Source of the DNA: Verrucomicrobiaceae bacterium
Lineage (GTDB): Bacteria; Verrucomicrobiota; Verrucomicrobiia; Chthoniobacterales; JAATET01
DNA length: 64,000 nucleotides
Direction: 5' to 3'
NCBI GenBank assembly: GCA_027488755.1
Contig: JAIYAZ010000075.1
Coordinates: 1 to 64,000, forward strand
Below the pieces are notes generated by a model. It ran no database searches, was not told where the DNA came from, and saw only the letters and a list, made by a program, of their open reading frames with translations. Positions within the stretch are counted from its first letter, which is position 1. The number at the start of each line of letters is the position of its first letter. This document shows, piece after piece, positions 46,701-56,669 of this stretch. A program made the position numbers and the translations under genes.

Positions 46701-46818
46701 CGAACGCCAATACCCCGCCTCTTCGCTCGCCAGCACAGCCGCCGCCGCCCTCATCACCAACAACACCCCGCAGGCCGGAAAAACCCAGGCGCGCGTGCTC
46801 AACACCATCTTCTACTAG
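43750..46818 (+). CDS. Verru_Chthon cassette protein A (GspK-like)
   Basis: 1022 residues, starting within the stop of gene C (ATGA). The N-terminus has a basic leader and GSALISTLLVLLVLTIIVVAF, lacking Glu at +5, as in GspK. The next part (RFQAELLARSGATEAVGLLL) also matches GspK, but the remaining ~900 residues form a large secreted domain, three times the size of GspK. Two internal stretches, one near 46320-46500, have lower G+C content. It is the largest cassette member and probably the tip or an exposed surface subunit. Confidence 0.83.
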   Translation: MIARRPHSLLFRRPEQGSALISTLLVLLVLTIIVVAFLQSMAIERETARSYKNRFQAELLARSGATEAVGLLLQSDPECLVNAYLEDSVNHDGSAQIAPYLATLKLSANGGSVQETRYLCSSIDPTATGTSFWRKPSVATATGTTDINASISAFPEGFIGLVDSVGDRRVIPVPWRELLADPSKPRDDNRNSSSYNPVVGRFAYWVDDESAKINVTTAGGVVDSAGAHKRQAGGRLSEVAMHPVLQTDPTTIGPSPDVASFLTQRDALPAIRDAAQPFPPATFRYLSSALEGDSLWSERRAFLTTTGEGDERGPTGNATVTGIRRINLNDWVNAASDYRSFAGRQAIAVSVVGLGDFLRAVLPEFGKRAANSITKPAASTTDPERRYCVQIAANIHDFIDGDSQPTVIRQNLDTPQWEEPPDPTGIGEGAPTQPPAAFGKEAVPSVTEYLGYYYNDGGALRVDHTFEVLNIYTKDITLSPARWGTVRLFMAERNAITPNTGSNAVSPDLDDPLVLTLPPDTVFPAGRYSLLTTLPANSSFRNQWIAAGPLWTPLNWISLARTEGTFAFGNNGLRMEGDVLATAADATTEIVLANEFGYLDIQPRIAQQGPITFTANSTRLIGTQPFGNDGSSSGNNVHRKYPLDSGDPRSMTDVFPAYSEASGNPSSIAWRRNTANSQTATLLGQDSNGGTFGFIPDNSGGDATAYVPEPFFGTGNARTVSVIRDGNMSSIGELGMVYDPALPAGSLTNGTWNRGGFRTLAIGSRYGETEAFSTSNPNLSLPQATGPTNMGRRAYRLMDVFDASNNRKGRILLNSVLRDPRNIPLRAVFYNLLTQSNTADKTLPDGEFAGPADPKLTPSKQVKVEDILKALKKAALGTTPTIPDKAGPFVSLGQLGELTLFNKDGAQDEGGNTLKLLEQSITPDSTRNTALYNRGQEEILRNSFQLLTLKGTVYTVYVVAQSGRTVNSAFDPTSTVRMVQTVKLERQYPASSLASTAAAALITNNTPQAGKTQARVLNTIFY

Positions 46819-46829
46819 GAACAGCCGCC

Positions 46830-47618
46830 ATGCCGCATATCGCCCGTCTCCGCTGGTTACCCATCTGGGCCGTTCTCGCCGCCGCCATCCCGCTTACGTC
46901 GGGCTTCGCCCAATCGCGCAGCGGAGGCTCTCAGGCCTATCTCCGCATCGCCAACCTTCTTCCCGTCCTCACCCCCAAGGTGGACCTCTACCGTGGCGGC
47001 GAACGCTACCTGCTCGGCATGAAGGCGGGCTTTTTTCAAAGCTATCTGCCAGTCCCCGATGGTGGCAGCAATCGATTCACGGTCAAACAGGGAGACGCCG
47101 TCCTCGACAGCTTTTCGATCCCGCAGCGCCCGGGCAATCAATTCTACACGCTCATCATCTATCAGGAACCGGGCAAAGGGGCGACGGTCCTGCTCAAGGA
47201 TGACGCCCTCGAAAAACCCAAGAGCGAATCGGCGGACCAACCTCCCGAACCGCCGAAACCGCGTCTCCGCGTTTTCGCCGGCGGCTATGACTTCCCCATC
47301 AAAGTCGTCGCGAAGGGCGTCGGCGAATGGGTGGCCAACAACTCCGCTCTGCTGGTGGACCAGCCCATCGAAGGCACGCCGCCGGAAATCATTCAGGTCG
47401 TCTTCGTCGACAAATACGACCAGATCATCACGCTGAACTTCCCGACCGATTACAAGGCCGCCGAAAGTTACACCGCGTTCATCTCGCAACGCGGCATCAA
47501 ACGCCCCCGCATCCAAACTTACGCCGACAACACCCTGCCGACGGAGGATCCCCTGGCGGCGGCCGAAATCGCCGCGGCCTCCCCCAGCCCGACTCCTACG
47601 CCGGCTCCCGTGCCGTAG
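46830..47618 (+). CDS. Secreted DUF4397-like protein
   Basis: 262 residues, with a signal peptide ending near GFA/Q. The mature part begins YLRIANLLPVLTPKVDLYRGGERYLLG and shows paired beta repeats; this resembles DUF4397 domains found in surface proteins. The C-terminus is a Pro/Thr tail. AGGA precedes the ATG by about ten bases. Eleven bases follow the cassette A stop, so it is probably its fifth gene. No function known. Confidence 0.65.
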   Translation: MPHIARLRWLPIWAVLAAAIPLTSGFAQSRSGGSQAYLRIANLLPVLTPKVDLYRGGERYLLGMKAGFFQSYLPVPDGGSNRFTVKQGDAVLDSFSIPQRPGNQFYTLIIYQEPGKGATVLLKDDALEKPKSESADQPPEPPKPRLRVFAGGYDFPIKVVAKGVGEWVANNSALLVDQPIEGTPPEIIQVVFVDKYDQIITLNFPTDYKAAESYTAFISQRGIKRPRIQTYADNTLPTEDPLAAAEIAAASPSPTPTPAPVP

Positions 47619-47684
47619 CGGGGTAAAAAACGGCGGCAAAGTCCGGGCTTGTTTTCGCAATCTCCCAGACTCCACGATTTCGCC

Positions 47685-48155
47685 ATGCGACTCCCGGCCC
47701 TCCTTGCCTTCATTTTCTCCCTCGTCCTCGCCGCGCCCATGGCGGGCTGGGCGGAGGCCCCGGCGCCCCAGGCGAAGCTGCCGACCGTGACGCTCACGAT
47801 CGGGGACAAGACGCTCGCCGCGGAGGTTGCCGATGATCCGGCCGAGATGGAGACGGGCATGATGATGCGGACCAAGATGGCCGACGGCGAGGGCATGGTC
47901 TTCGTGCTCGGCAGCCCCCAAAAGGCGAGCTTCTGGATGCAAAACACCCTCATCCCGCTTTCCATCGCCTACGTGAACGCCTCCGGGCTCATTCTCGAAA
48001 TCCACGACCTCAAGCCGAAGGACGAAACGCCGGTCGAAAGCAACTTCGACACGATCAGCTACGCCATCGAGGTGCCGCAGGGGTGGTTCCTCCGCAACGG
48101 CATTCTCCCCGGCACCGTCGTGCGCGGCCTGCCGACCGCGCCCGCGGGAAGGTAG
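47685..48155 (+). CDS. DUF192 family secreted protein
   Basis: 156 residues from ATG 47685, with a signal peptide ending near GWA/E. A single DUF192 domain: VTLTIGDKTLAAEVADDPAEMETGMMMRTKMADGEGMVF, FWMQNTLIPLSIAYVN, and YAIEVPQGW. The biochemical role of the family is not known. It follows the DUF4397-like gene at 66 bases, on the same strand, and converges on rng. Confidence 0.88.
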   Translation: MRLPALLAFIFSLVLAAPMAGWAEAPAPQAKLPTVTLTIGDKTLAAEVADDPAEMETGMMMRTKMADGEGMVFVLGSPQKASFWMQNTLIPLSIAYVNASGLILEIHDLKPKDETPVESNFDTISYAIEVPQGWFLRNGILPGTVVRGLPTAPAGR

Positions 48156-48230
48156 TTGTCCGTTGCAGGTTGAAGGTTGGGCGGCGATGCGTCCGCCGAC
48201 CCCAACAACAAACAACCCTCAACCATCAAC

Positions 48231-48247
48231 GCGGCCCGGCGGGCCGC
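48231..48247. terminator. Hairpin between DUF192 gene and rng
   Basis: GCGGCCC-GGC-GGGCCGC: a perfect 7-bp stem between two convergent genes, with no T-run. The surrounding ~100 bases also show short pyrimidine/purine blocks but no gene. Probably a transcription barrier for both directions. Confidence 0.45.
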
Positions 48248-48254
48248 CCGGCCG

Positions 48255-49838
48255 CTAGGGCTTCAGCTCGACGTTGGTGAGCGCGTTCAGGATCACGAAC
48301 TTCTCCTGGTGGAAGGTCGGGTCGGAGCGGAAGCTGAGCCGGCCGGCGTAGCGGCGTTCGATGTCGATGAGGAGTTCCTCGTCCTCCTCGCGCAGGCGGG
48401 CGAGCAGGTCGGGATGGACGACGATCTTGACCTCATGCACGTCGGCGGCGTGCTTTTTCATGACGGAGTGCAGGGCCCGCTGGAGCTCGACGCTCATGGT
48501 CATCGGGCTCTTGATGAGGCCGCGGCCGTTGCAGTGCGGGCAGGTGACGTATTGCGAGCTGGCGAGGCTTTCCTGGGCGCGCTGGCGGGTCATTTCCATC
48601 AACCCGAGGGCGGAGATCGGCAGCACGTGGGTGCGGGCCTTGTCGCGTTTGAGCCGGTCCTTCACGCGCTGGAAGACGGCCTGCTGGTCCTTGCGGCTCT
48701 TCATGTCGATGAAGTCGGCGACGATGAGGCCGCCGATGTTGCGCAGGCGGAGCTGGCGGGAGATTTCGTCGGCGGCTTCGAGGTTGGTCGTGAGGATGGT
48801 TTTCTCCATGTCCTTCGCGCCCTTGTTCCGGCCGGTGTTCACGTCGATGGCGATCATGGCTTCGGTCTCATCAATGACGATGTAACCGCCGCAGGGCAGC
48901 CAGACCTGGCGGTGGAAGGCGCTCTCGATCTGGGGCTGGACGCCGAAGAAGTCGAAAATGGGCTGGGCGCCGCCGTAGTGATGGACGCGTTTTTTCGCGC
49001 GCTTGGAGATGGTCGAGACGAGCTCCTGCATCTGCTCGAAGGCGTTAAGGTCGTCGACGAGGACTTCGTCGACTTCGTCGGTGAGGAAGTCACGGACGGA
49101 GCGGGCGATGAGGTCAGGCTCGCGGAAGAGTTCGGCGGGGGCCTTCTTTTCCTCGAGGCCTTTTTCGATCTCGGCCCACTGGTCGAGGAGCATGCCGAGG
49201 TCGCGCACGAAGTAGCGGGCGCGCTGGCCCTGGCCGGCGGTGCGCAGGATGACGCCCATACCATCGGGGATGTCGAGGTCGCGGAGGATCTTGCGCAGGC
49301 GGTCGCGCTCCTTCGGGTCGTCGATTTTGCGGGAGATGCCGCACTGGTCGTTGAAGGGCATGAGCACGAGGTAGCGGCCGGGGAGGCTGAGGTTCGTGGT
49401 GATGCGGGGGCCCTTGTTGCTGATGGGGCCCTTGCTGACCTGGACGATGACGTCGGCGCCGACGGGGTAGATGCTCGGGATGTCCTTTGCGGTGATCTTT
49501 TTCTGGGGCTTTTTCGCGCCGCCCTTGCCCTCGCGGGCGACGGCCTCGATGCCGCTGTCGAGCGCGGCGGGGATGGCGTCCCAGAAATGGAGGAACGCGT
49601 TCTTTTCAAAGCCGATGTCGACGAACATGGCCTTGAGGCCGTGCTCGATGTTGCGGACCTTGCCCTTGTAGATGCCGCCGACGATGTTGCGGTCGGTCTC
49701 GCGCTCGATCGTGTATTCCTCGAGGCGATTGTTCTCAAGCAGCGCGACGCGCTTTTCGAGCTTTTCGCAGCTCACGATCAGTTTAGTTCCCGTGGGCTTG
49801 CGGCCCAGTCCCAGTATACGTTTGAAGGTTTCGATCAT
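48255..49838 (-). CDS. rng: Ribonuclease E/G family endoribonuclease
   Basis: 527 residues: S1-like N-terminal segment (GGIYKGKVRNIEHGLKAMFVDIG), a catalytic DNase-I-like part with AIDVNTGRN supplying the metal-binding aspartate, and the zinc link CPHCNGRG that joins the dimer. It lacks the long degradosome scaffold of RNase E, so it is RNase G-like. It starts without a Shine-Dalgarno, just after a hairpin. It is the last gene of the mreBCD-mrdA run, a common arrangement. Confidence 0.93.
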   Translation of the reverse strand: MIETFKRILGLGRKPTGTKLIVSCEKLEKRVALLENNRLEEYTIERETDRNIVGGIYKGKVRNIEHGLKAMFVDIGFEKNAFLHFWDAIPAALDSGIEAVAREGKGGAKKPQKKITAKDIPSIYPVGADVIVQVSKGPISNKGPRITTNLSLPGRYLVLMPFNDQCGISRKIDDPKERDRLRKILRDLDIPDGMGVILRTAGQGQRARYFVRDLGMLLDQWAEIEKGLEEKKAPAELFREPDLIARSVRDFLTDEVDEVLVDDLNAFEQMQELVSTISKRAKKRVHHYGGAQPIFDFFGVQPQIESAFHRQVWLPCGGYIVIDETEAMIAIDVNTGRNKGAKDMEKTILTTNLEAADEISRQLRLRNIGGLIVADFIDMKSRKDQQAVFQRVKDRLKRDKARTHVLPISALGLMEMTRQRAQESLASSQYVTCPHCNGRGLIKSPMTMSVELQRALHSVMKKHAADVHEVKIVVHPDLLARLREEDEELLIDIERRYAGRLSFRSDPTFHQEKFVILNALTNVELKP

Positions 49839-49850
49839 TCGAGTTGGCGC

Positions 49851-49869
49851 CCGGCCTTTCGGGGGCCGG
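49851..49869 (-). promoter_or_regulatory. 5' hairpin of rng
   Basis: CCGGCC / GGCCGG around a 7-base loop, 13 bases before the rng start codon, in the 61-base gap after mrdA. No T-run follows, so it is not a classic terminator, and no ribosome binding site follows. It may be a processing or autoregulation site. Confidence 0.4.
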
Positions 49870-49899
49870 ACAAAGTTGAGTTAACGGAGGGTTTCATCG

Positions 49900-52155
49900 T
49901 CAGCGGCGGATATGACCCGGGGGGGCGTTGTTGCGCTCCGGTTTGGGTTTTTTGTTTCCGCCGCCAAAGTTGAAAAAGTCAAAGAGGCCGCGCTTCTTTT
50001 TCGGGGCCTGTTCCACGCGGCCCTGGGCGTCGGGCTCCTCGCGGATGCTGGGGGCCTCGGTGCCCTGGGCAACGTCGCTCACCGCGGTGGTGGCGGCGGC
50101 GACGGTTTCCACGGTCTCCTGGTCGGCGGTGGCGGCCGCCGGGATGTCGCGGTTGAAGTCGATGGATTCGATGAACTTGAAGTTGCCGATGGTGGGCTCC
50201 AGGGAGGCGAGCTTCACTTCGAGCTCGCCCTTGTCGAGGGCGAAGGCCTCCTCGAGGATTTTGGCCGCGACGGGCGCGGCGACGCCACCGCCGGATTTGC
50301 CGCCCTGGATGAGGACGCAGATGGCGTATTTCGGTTTGTCGTAGGGAGCGAAGGCGATGAAGAGGACGTTATTGTCCTGGGTTTTCTGGCCGGCGGAGTT
50401 CACGCGCCAGTTTTGGGCGGTGCCGGTTTTGCCGCTGACCTCGATGCCCTTGATGCGGGCCTTGGACGCGGTGCCCCCGGCTTCGTTGACGACCTTCCAC
50501 ATGCCATGGCGGACGTGCTCGATCTGCTCGGGGGTCATGCCGGCGTCGGTGATGAGGCTGGAGCGCACCCGGGCGGGTTCCTGTTCGACGACGGTGCCGT
50601 CGGGGGCGACGACGCGGTCGACGATGCGGGGGAAAAAGCAGGTGCCGCCATTGGCGACGGCGGCGGTCATGAGCGCGAGCTGGAGCGGGGAGGCGAGCAC
50701 GCTGCCCTGGCCGATGGCGACGTTGGCGGTGAGGCCGGGGCGCCAGCGGTCGCGGGGGTTGACCTGGGCGAGGTGGGTGGGGCCGTCGAGAATGCCGGGG
50801 TTTTCGCCGGAGAGCGGGATGCCGGTGAGCTGGCCAAGGCCGAGGAGGTGGCCGATTTCCTCGATGTTTTTGATGCCCGCGGCATTGCCGGCCTGGAAGA
50901 AGTAGCCGTTGCAGGAATTCTTGATGCCGCCCTCGAGGTCGAGGCTGCCGTGCTGGCCCTTGCCGAAGATCCAACACTTCATGAAGGTGTTGCCGTAGCT
51001 GACGCCGCCGCCGCAGTTGTAGTGGCGGTCGCCGAGGCCGGCGCGCTCAATGGCGAGGGCGGTGAGGATTTTGTAGGTGGACCCGGGGACGTAGGCGTTG
51101 ATGGAGCGGTTGAGGAGCGGGGAGGTTTCGTCGCCGGTGAGGGCGGCCCAGTCCTTGGCCTCGATGGCGGGAACGAATTTGTTCGGGTCGAACGAGGGGA
51201 CGGAGGCCATCGCAAGAACGTCGCCGTTGTTCACGTCGACGACCACGGCGGCGGCGCGGCCGGCGACGCGCAGGGTGTCCTCGACGATGAACTGGAGCCG
51301 GGCGTCGATGGTGAGGTAGACGTCGGCGCCCTGCTTGGGCGGGACGAGCTGGACGTCCTCCTCGAGGATCTGGTTCTTCGCGTTGCGCTGGAGGATGCGC
51401 ACGCCGGGCTCGCCGCGCAGGTAGCGGTCCATGGCCTTTTCGATCTGGGCCTTGCCCTCCATGTCGGGCTGGAAAAAGTTGTAGTCCTTGTTTTGCGCGG
51501 ACTCCTCGGCGCGCTGTTTGTTGATGTCGCGCGGGGCGCCGACGTAGCCGAGGATGTGCGCGGCGAGAGAGCCGAAGGGGTAGGAGCGCACGGGTTTGAC
51601 CTCGGCCTTGAGTCCGGGGAGACCGAGGTTGTTCTCAAGCAGGCGGGCCATGGTCTCGAAGTCGAGATCCTGCCGGTAGGTGTAGGGGATGAGCTGCTCG
51701 TTGCGGTAATGCGTCTGGAGCTTTTCGGCGTTGTAGTCCTGCTCAAGCTGGAGCTTTTGGAGACGGGGGATGATGGTCTCGTTGACGATGGCGGGGATGT
51801 CCTTTTCGGAGACCTCGCTCAGCATGCCGGTGCGGGGATCGGTGCGGCGGTATTTGACGGCGCGGAGCGGGGCCTTGCCGTGCTCCTTTTCGTAGGCGCG
51901 GACGATGTCGGGCAGGTAGAAATCGACCTCGAAGCTCGCGCGGTTCTGCACGAGCGGAATGCCGTTGCGGTCCTTGATTTCGCCGCGCACGGCCGGGAGA
52001 CGGACGGTGACCTGGGAGCCGCCGCGCACCTTGCTCGTGTAGAAGTCCCCGCGGACGACCTGCAGCCACCAGAGACGGGCCACGAGCACGCCGAGCCCGA
52101 CGAGGATGAGGCCCGCGAGAAAGAGGATGCGGAAGGTGGGGACGCCCTTTTTCAC
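49900..52155 (-). CDS. mrdA: Penicillin-binding protein 2 (elongation transpeptidase)
   Basis: 751 residues from GTG 52155, which lies two bases after the mreD stop with GGAGGG about ten bases upstream. A membrane anchor (about 8-26), the pedestal domain, then the transpeptidase: Ser359 in GSTYKI, SCN in SCNGYFF, and KTGT in SGKTGTAQN. It cross-links side-wall peptidoglycan with RodA and MreBCD. The C-terminal ~90 residues are a Lys/Pro-rich tail, longer than usual. Confidence 0.95.
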   Translation of the reverse strand: MKKGVPTFRILFLAGLILVGLGVLVARLWWLQVVRGDFYTSKVRGGSQVTVRLPAVRGEIKDRNGIPLVQNRASFEVDFYLPDIVRAYEKEHGKAPLRAVKYRRTDPRTGMLSEVSEKDIPAIVNETIIPRLQKLQLEQDYNAEKLQTHYRNEQLIPYTYRQDLDFETMARLLENNLGLPGLKAEVKPVRSYPFGSLAAHILGYVGAPRDINKQRAEESAQNKDYNFFQPDMEGKAQIEKAMDRYLRGEPGVRILQRNAKNQILEEDVQLVPPKQGADVYLTIDARLQFIVEDTLRVAGRAAAVVVDVNNGDVLAMASVPSFDPNKFVPAIEAKDWAALTGDETSPLLNRSINAYVPGSTYKILTALAIERAGLGDRHYNCGGGVSYGNTFMKCWIFGKGQHGSLDLEGGIKNSCNGYFFQAGNAAGIKNIEEIGHLLGLGQLTGIPLSGENPGILDGPTHLAQVNPRDRWRPGLTANVAIGQGSVLASPLQLALMTAAVANGGTCFFPRIVDRVVAPDGTVVEQEPARVRSSLITDAGMTPEQIEHVRHGMWKVVNEAGGTASKARIKGIEVSGKTGTAQNWRVNSAGQKTQDNNVLFIAFAPYDKPKYAICVLIQGGKSGGGVAAPVAAKILEEAFALDKGELEVKLASLEPTIGNFKFIESIDFNRDIPAAATADQETVETVAAATTAVSDVAQGTEAPSIREEPDAQGRVEQAPKKKRGLFDFFNFGGGNKKPKPERNNAPPGHIRR

Positions 52156-52157
52156 GG

Positions 52158-52751
52158 CTAGAATTCCCTCCGTTTGCGCCGCTCGTGGGCCCCGGGCAGG
52201 AACTCGGCGATCAGCACGACCAGCAGCGCGAGCGCGGCGGCCAGCAGGCTGGGGGCGACGATCCGCCAGGCCACGGTTTCGCTCCAATACAGACCGCCGG
52301 TCTCGAAGCGGCGGAGCGTGATGCCGAGGAACTGGAAGGCCAGGTAAGCGAGGGTGGTGCCGGCGGTCATGAGCGGGGGCAGCCACCATTGCCCGCGCAG
52401 GACGAGCGGGCGCAGGCCCTGACAGATCATTCCCGATGCCACGAACAGGAGGATAGACCAGCCCGCCGACAATTCAACCGAGCCCGTGAAGGTGCGGATG
52501 ACGTCGAGATCCGTCATTTCCGGGGCGTTGGTGACGACCTGCAGGGCGGTGAAGTCGCTGAGAAAGCCGGCAAAGAGCGCGAGACCCAGCATGGCCGGGA
52601 AAGGCAGGACGCAGGCTCCGTAGCAGAAAAACACGGGCACGAGCAGCACGCGGGCCCCGGCCGCGAGGGCGATGGGCGGGATGAACTCCTGCGCAAGGAA
52701 GCTCAGGAAAATCGCGGCCGCGAGGCCGAAGGCGAGCAGGACGTCCCTCAT
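52158..52751 (-). CDS. mreD: Rod-shape protein MreD
   Basis: 197 residues, with five or six hydrophobic segments and no motif beyond the family's general pattern. Its identity rests on size, topology and position between mreC (ATGA overlap) and mrdA. It is a membrane component of the elongasome. Confidence 0.82.
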   Translation of the reverse strand: MRDVLLAFGLAAAIFLSFLAQEFIPPIALAAGARVLLVPVFFCYGACVLPFPAMLGLALFAGFLSDFTALQVVTNAPEMTDLDVIRTFTGSVELSAGWSILLFVASGMICQGLRPLVLRGQWWLPPLMTAGTTLAYLAFQFLGITLRRFETGGLYWSETVAWRIVAPSLLAAALALLVVLIAEFLPGAHERRKRREF

Positions 52752-53569
52752 TTCGTGCCCGCGATGACGAACACATCGGCGAGGGTCGAAAAGTCAACCG
52801 CGGGCTCAAGGATGGCCTGACCATCCAATTCCCGGGGTTTGAAACTCTTCACCGTGCCGATGAGCAACCCGGACGGAAACACGGCTCCCACTCCCTGGGA
52901 GTAGACCTTCTGTCCGGGTTGGAGGTTGGCGTTCTTGGTGAGAAAATTCATCTGCAGGGCGGGCGACCCGCCTTCCTGCACGCGCAGGCCGCTCACGATT
53001 CCCTTTTCCTGCGTGCCCTCGATGTAGGCCCCGACCTTGCAGTTTTCGTCGGTGATGAGCATGACCTTCGCGTCGTTTTTTCCGGCGGTCATGACCTTGC
53101 CAACGAGCCCCTGGTCGGTGATGACCGTCATGGGCACGCCGCCCTGGAGCCCGTCGTCGACGCCATCCTCGAAGCCGCGGTTGACGAGCACGTTGTTCCA
53201 CCAAGACGTCGCGTCGCGCGAGATGACCTGCGCGGGGACGAGCCGGAAGATCGAGCGCTCGCGGTAATCCATCGCGGCGCGGAGCTTGTTGTTCTCGGCC
53301 TCCATGTCGCGCAGGATCGCGTTGGTGGCGCGGAGTTCCTTGTTCTCGCGCTCGAGGCGGCGGTTGTCAGCCTCGAGTTCGTCGAGCGATTTGAGCCCCT
53401 GGCCCATGGCGCCGATGCCCTGCTGAACGGCCGAGCCGGTGCGCAGAAACGGCGAGAGCACGCCCATGACCACGCGCTGCACCTGCTGGGCGGAATCCGT
53501 GTTGAGCAGCATGAGGCCGACGCCCAGCAACACCACCAGGGTGGCGAGGAGGATGTTGACCTTCTTCAT
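52748..53569 (-). CDS. mreC: Rod-shape protein MreC
   Basis: 273 residues. An N-terminal anchor (about 5-22), a coiled coil (about 55-100: LDELEADNRRLERENKEL), then the beta-rich MreC domain (VISRDATSWWNNVLVNRG ... GLVGKVMTAGKNDAKVMLITD). It tethers MreB to the periplasmic wall enzymes. The mreB gene is 56 bases upstream. Confidence 0.94.
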   Translation of the reverse strand: MKKVNILLATLVVLLGVGLMLLNTDSAQQVQRVVMGVLSPFLRTGSAVQQGIGAMGQGLKSLDELEADNRRLERENKELRATNAILRDMEAENNKLRAAMDYRERSIFRLVPAQVISRDATSWWNNVLVNRGFEDGVDDGLQGGVPMTVITDQGLVGKVMTAGKNDAKVMLITDENCKVGAYIEGTQEKGIVSGLRVQEGGSPALQMNFLTKNANLQPGQKVYSQGVGAVFPSGLLIGTVKSFKPRELDGQAILEPAVDFSTLADVFVIAGTK

Positions 53570-53625
53570 GGGCGGTTACCGGCCGGCCAGCTCCGCGGGG
53601 GCGGGGCACTCCAGCCGGACGGGCA

Positions 53626-54675
53626 TCAGGCCGTGGGGGCTTGATGCGGACGGTCCATCGAGGAGACGCGGCGCAAAAGATTGATCTCCTGCAGCGCCTT
53701 GCCGGTGCCTTCGGCGACGGCGCTGAGGGGATCCTCGGCGACGTGGACGGGCAGGCCGGTTTCTTCGGCGAGCAGCCGGTCGAGGCCGCGGAGCAAAGCC
53801 CCGCCGCCGGCGAGCACAAGGCCGCGGTCGACGAGGTCGGCGGAGAGTTCGGGCGGACAACGTTCGAGCGTGATGCGCACGGAGTCGACGATCGTGGAGA
53901 TCGGCTCCATGAGGGCCTCGCGGACTTCCTGCGAGGTGATGGTGATCGTCTTGGGCAGGCCGGCGACGAGATCGCGGCCCTTCACCTCCATGCTCACTTC
54001 CTTCTCAAGCTTGTAGGCGGAGCCGATCTTGATCTTGATCTCCTCGGCGGTGCGCTCACCGATCATGAGGTTGTAGGCGCGCTTCATGTATTGAGCGATG
54101 GCTTCGTCGAGTTCATCGCCGGCCACGCGGACGCTGCGGCTGAAGACGATGCCGGAAAGCGAGATGAGGGCGACTTCGGTCGTGCCGCCGCCGATGTCGA
54201 TGATCATGTTGCCGGCGGCATCCTGCACGGGCAGGCCCACGCCAATGGCGGCGGCCATGGGCTCCTCGATGAGATGGACTTCGCGGGCACCGGCGTGCGT
54301 GGCGCTCTCGCGCACGGCGCGTTTTTCGACTTCGGTGATGCCGCTCGGGACCGCGATGACGACGCGCGGGCGGCGCATGCGGCTGCGGCTGTGAACCTTG
54401 CTGATGAAGTGGCGCAGCATGGCCTCGGTGACCTCAAAGTCGGCGATCACGCCGTCCTTAAGCGGGCGGATGGCGACGATGTTTCCCGGGGTGCGGCCGA
54501 GCATGCGTTTGGCTTCGTCGCCGACGGCGAGAACCTTGTTGGTGCCGGCATGGACGGCAACCACGGAGGGCTCCCGAAGAACGATGCCGTGATCCTTGAC
54601 GAAGACGAGCGTATTGGCGGTGCCAAGATCGATCCCAATGTCGTGCGAGAGAAAGCCCAGTAATTTATCGAACAT
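53626..54675 (-). CDS. mreB: Rod-shape actin homologue MreB
   Basis: 349 residues. Actin-fold ATPase: [19 protein letters not shown] (phosphate 1), [14 protein letters not shown] (phosphate 2) and [12 protein letters not shown] (adenosine). It guides elongation of the side wall. First gene of the mreBCD-mrdA-rng run. Its start is a plain ATG with AGGCAG upstream. Confidence 0.97.
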   Translation of the reverse strand: MFDKLLGFLSHDIGIDLGTANTLVFVKDHGIVLREPSVVAVHAGTNKVLAVGDEAKRMLGRTPGNIVAIRPLKDGVIADFEVTEAMLRHFISKVHSRSRMRRPRVVIAVPSGITEVEKRAVRESATHAGAREVHLIEEPMAAAIGVGLPVQDAAGNMIIDIGGGTTEVALISLSGIVFSRSVRVAGDELDEAIAQYMKRAYNLMIGERTAEEIKIKIGSAYKLEKEVSMEVKGRDLVAGLPKTITITSQEVREALMEPISTIVDSVRITLERCPPELSADLVDRGLVLAGGGALLRGLDRLLAEETGLPVHVAEDPLSAVAEGTGKALQEINLLRRVSSMDRPHQAPTA

Positions 54676-54761
54676 CTGCCTGAAAATAAGAGAGTTAGGA
54701 GTGACGCGACGACGCGCACTCAGTCACCCGGCGCGCGCCGCGTTCGGTTAAAAATCGCGCC

Positions 54762-54791
54762 ACCTTAGGAACCGGGCTTTCCCGGCGTCAA
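54762..54791 (-). promoter_or_regulatory. Possible mreB promoter
   Basis: On the minus strand: TTGACG, 18 bases, TAAGGT, about 80 bases before mreB. The spacer contains a CCGGG-(4)-CCCGG inverted repeat, which could act as an operator or as a weak barrier after leuB. Confidence 0.35.
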
Positions 54792-54848
54792 GGGTAATCC
54801 CCGGCGGAGGCCCGGGAATCCCGATTTCGGGTCAAAGGGCCGGCGAAA

Positions 54849-56667
<1,819 letters not shown>

Positions 56668-56669
56668 GG

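Noticed and set aside
48156-48254. Possible small gene after the DUF192 gene
   Set aside because: The gap holds only simple-sequence DNA and a hairpin; no start with ribosome site.
53641-54663. 340-codon plus-strand frame opposite mreB
   Set aside because: Antisense shadow of mreB without any recognisable domain.
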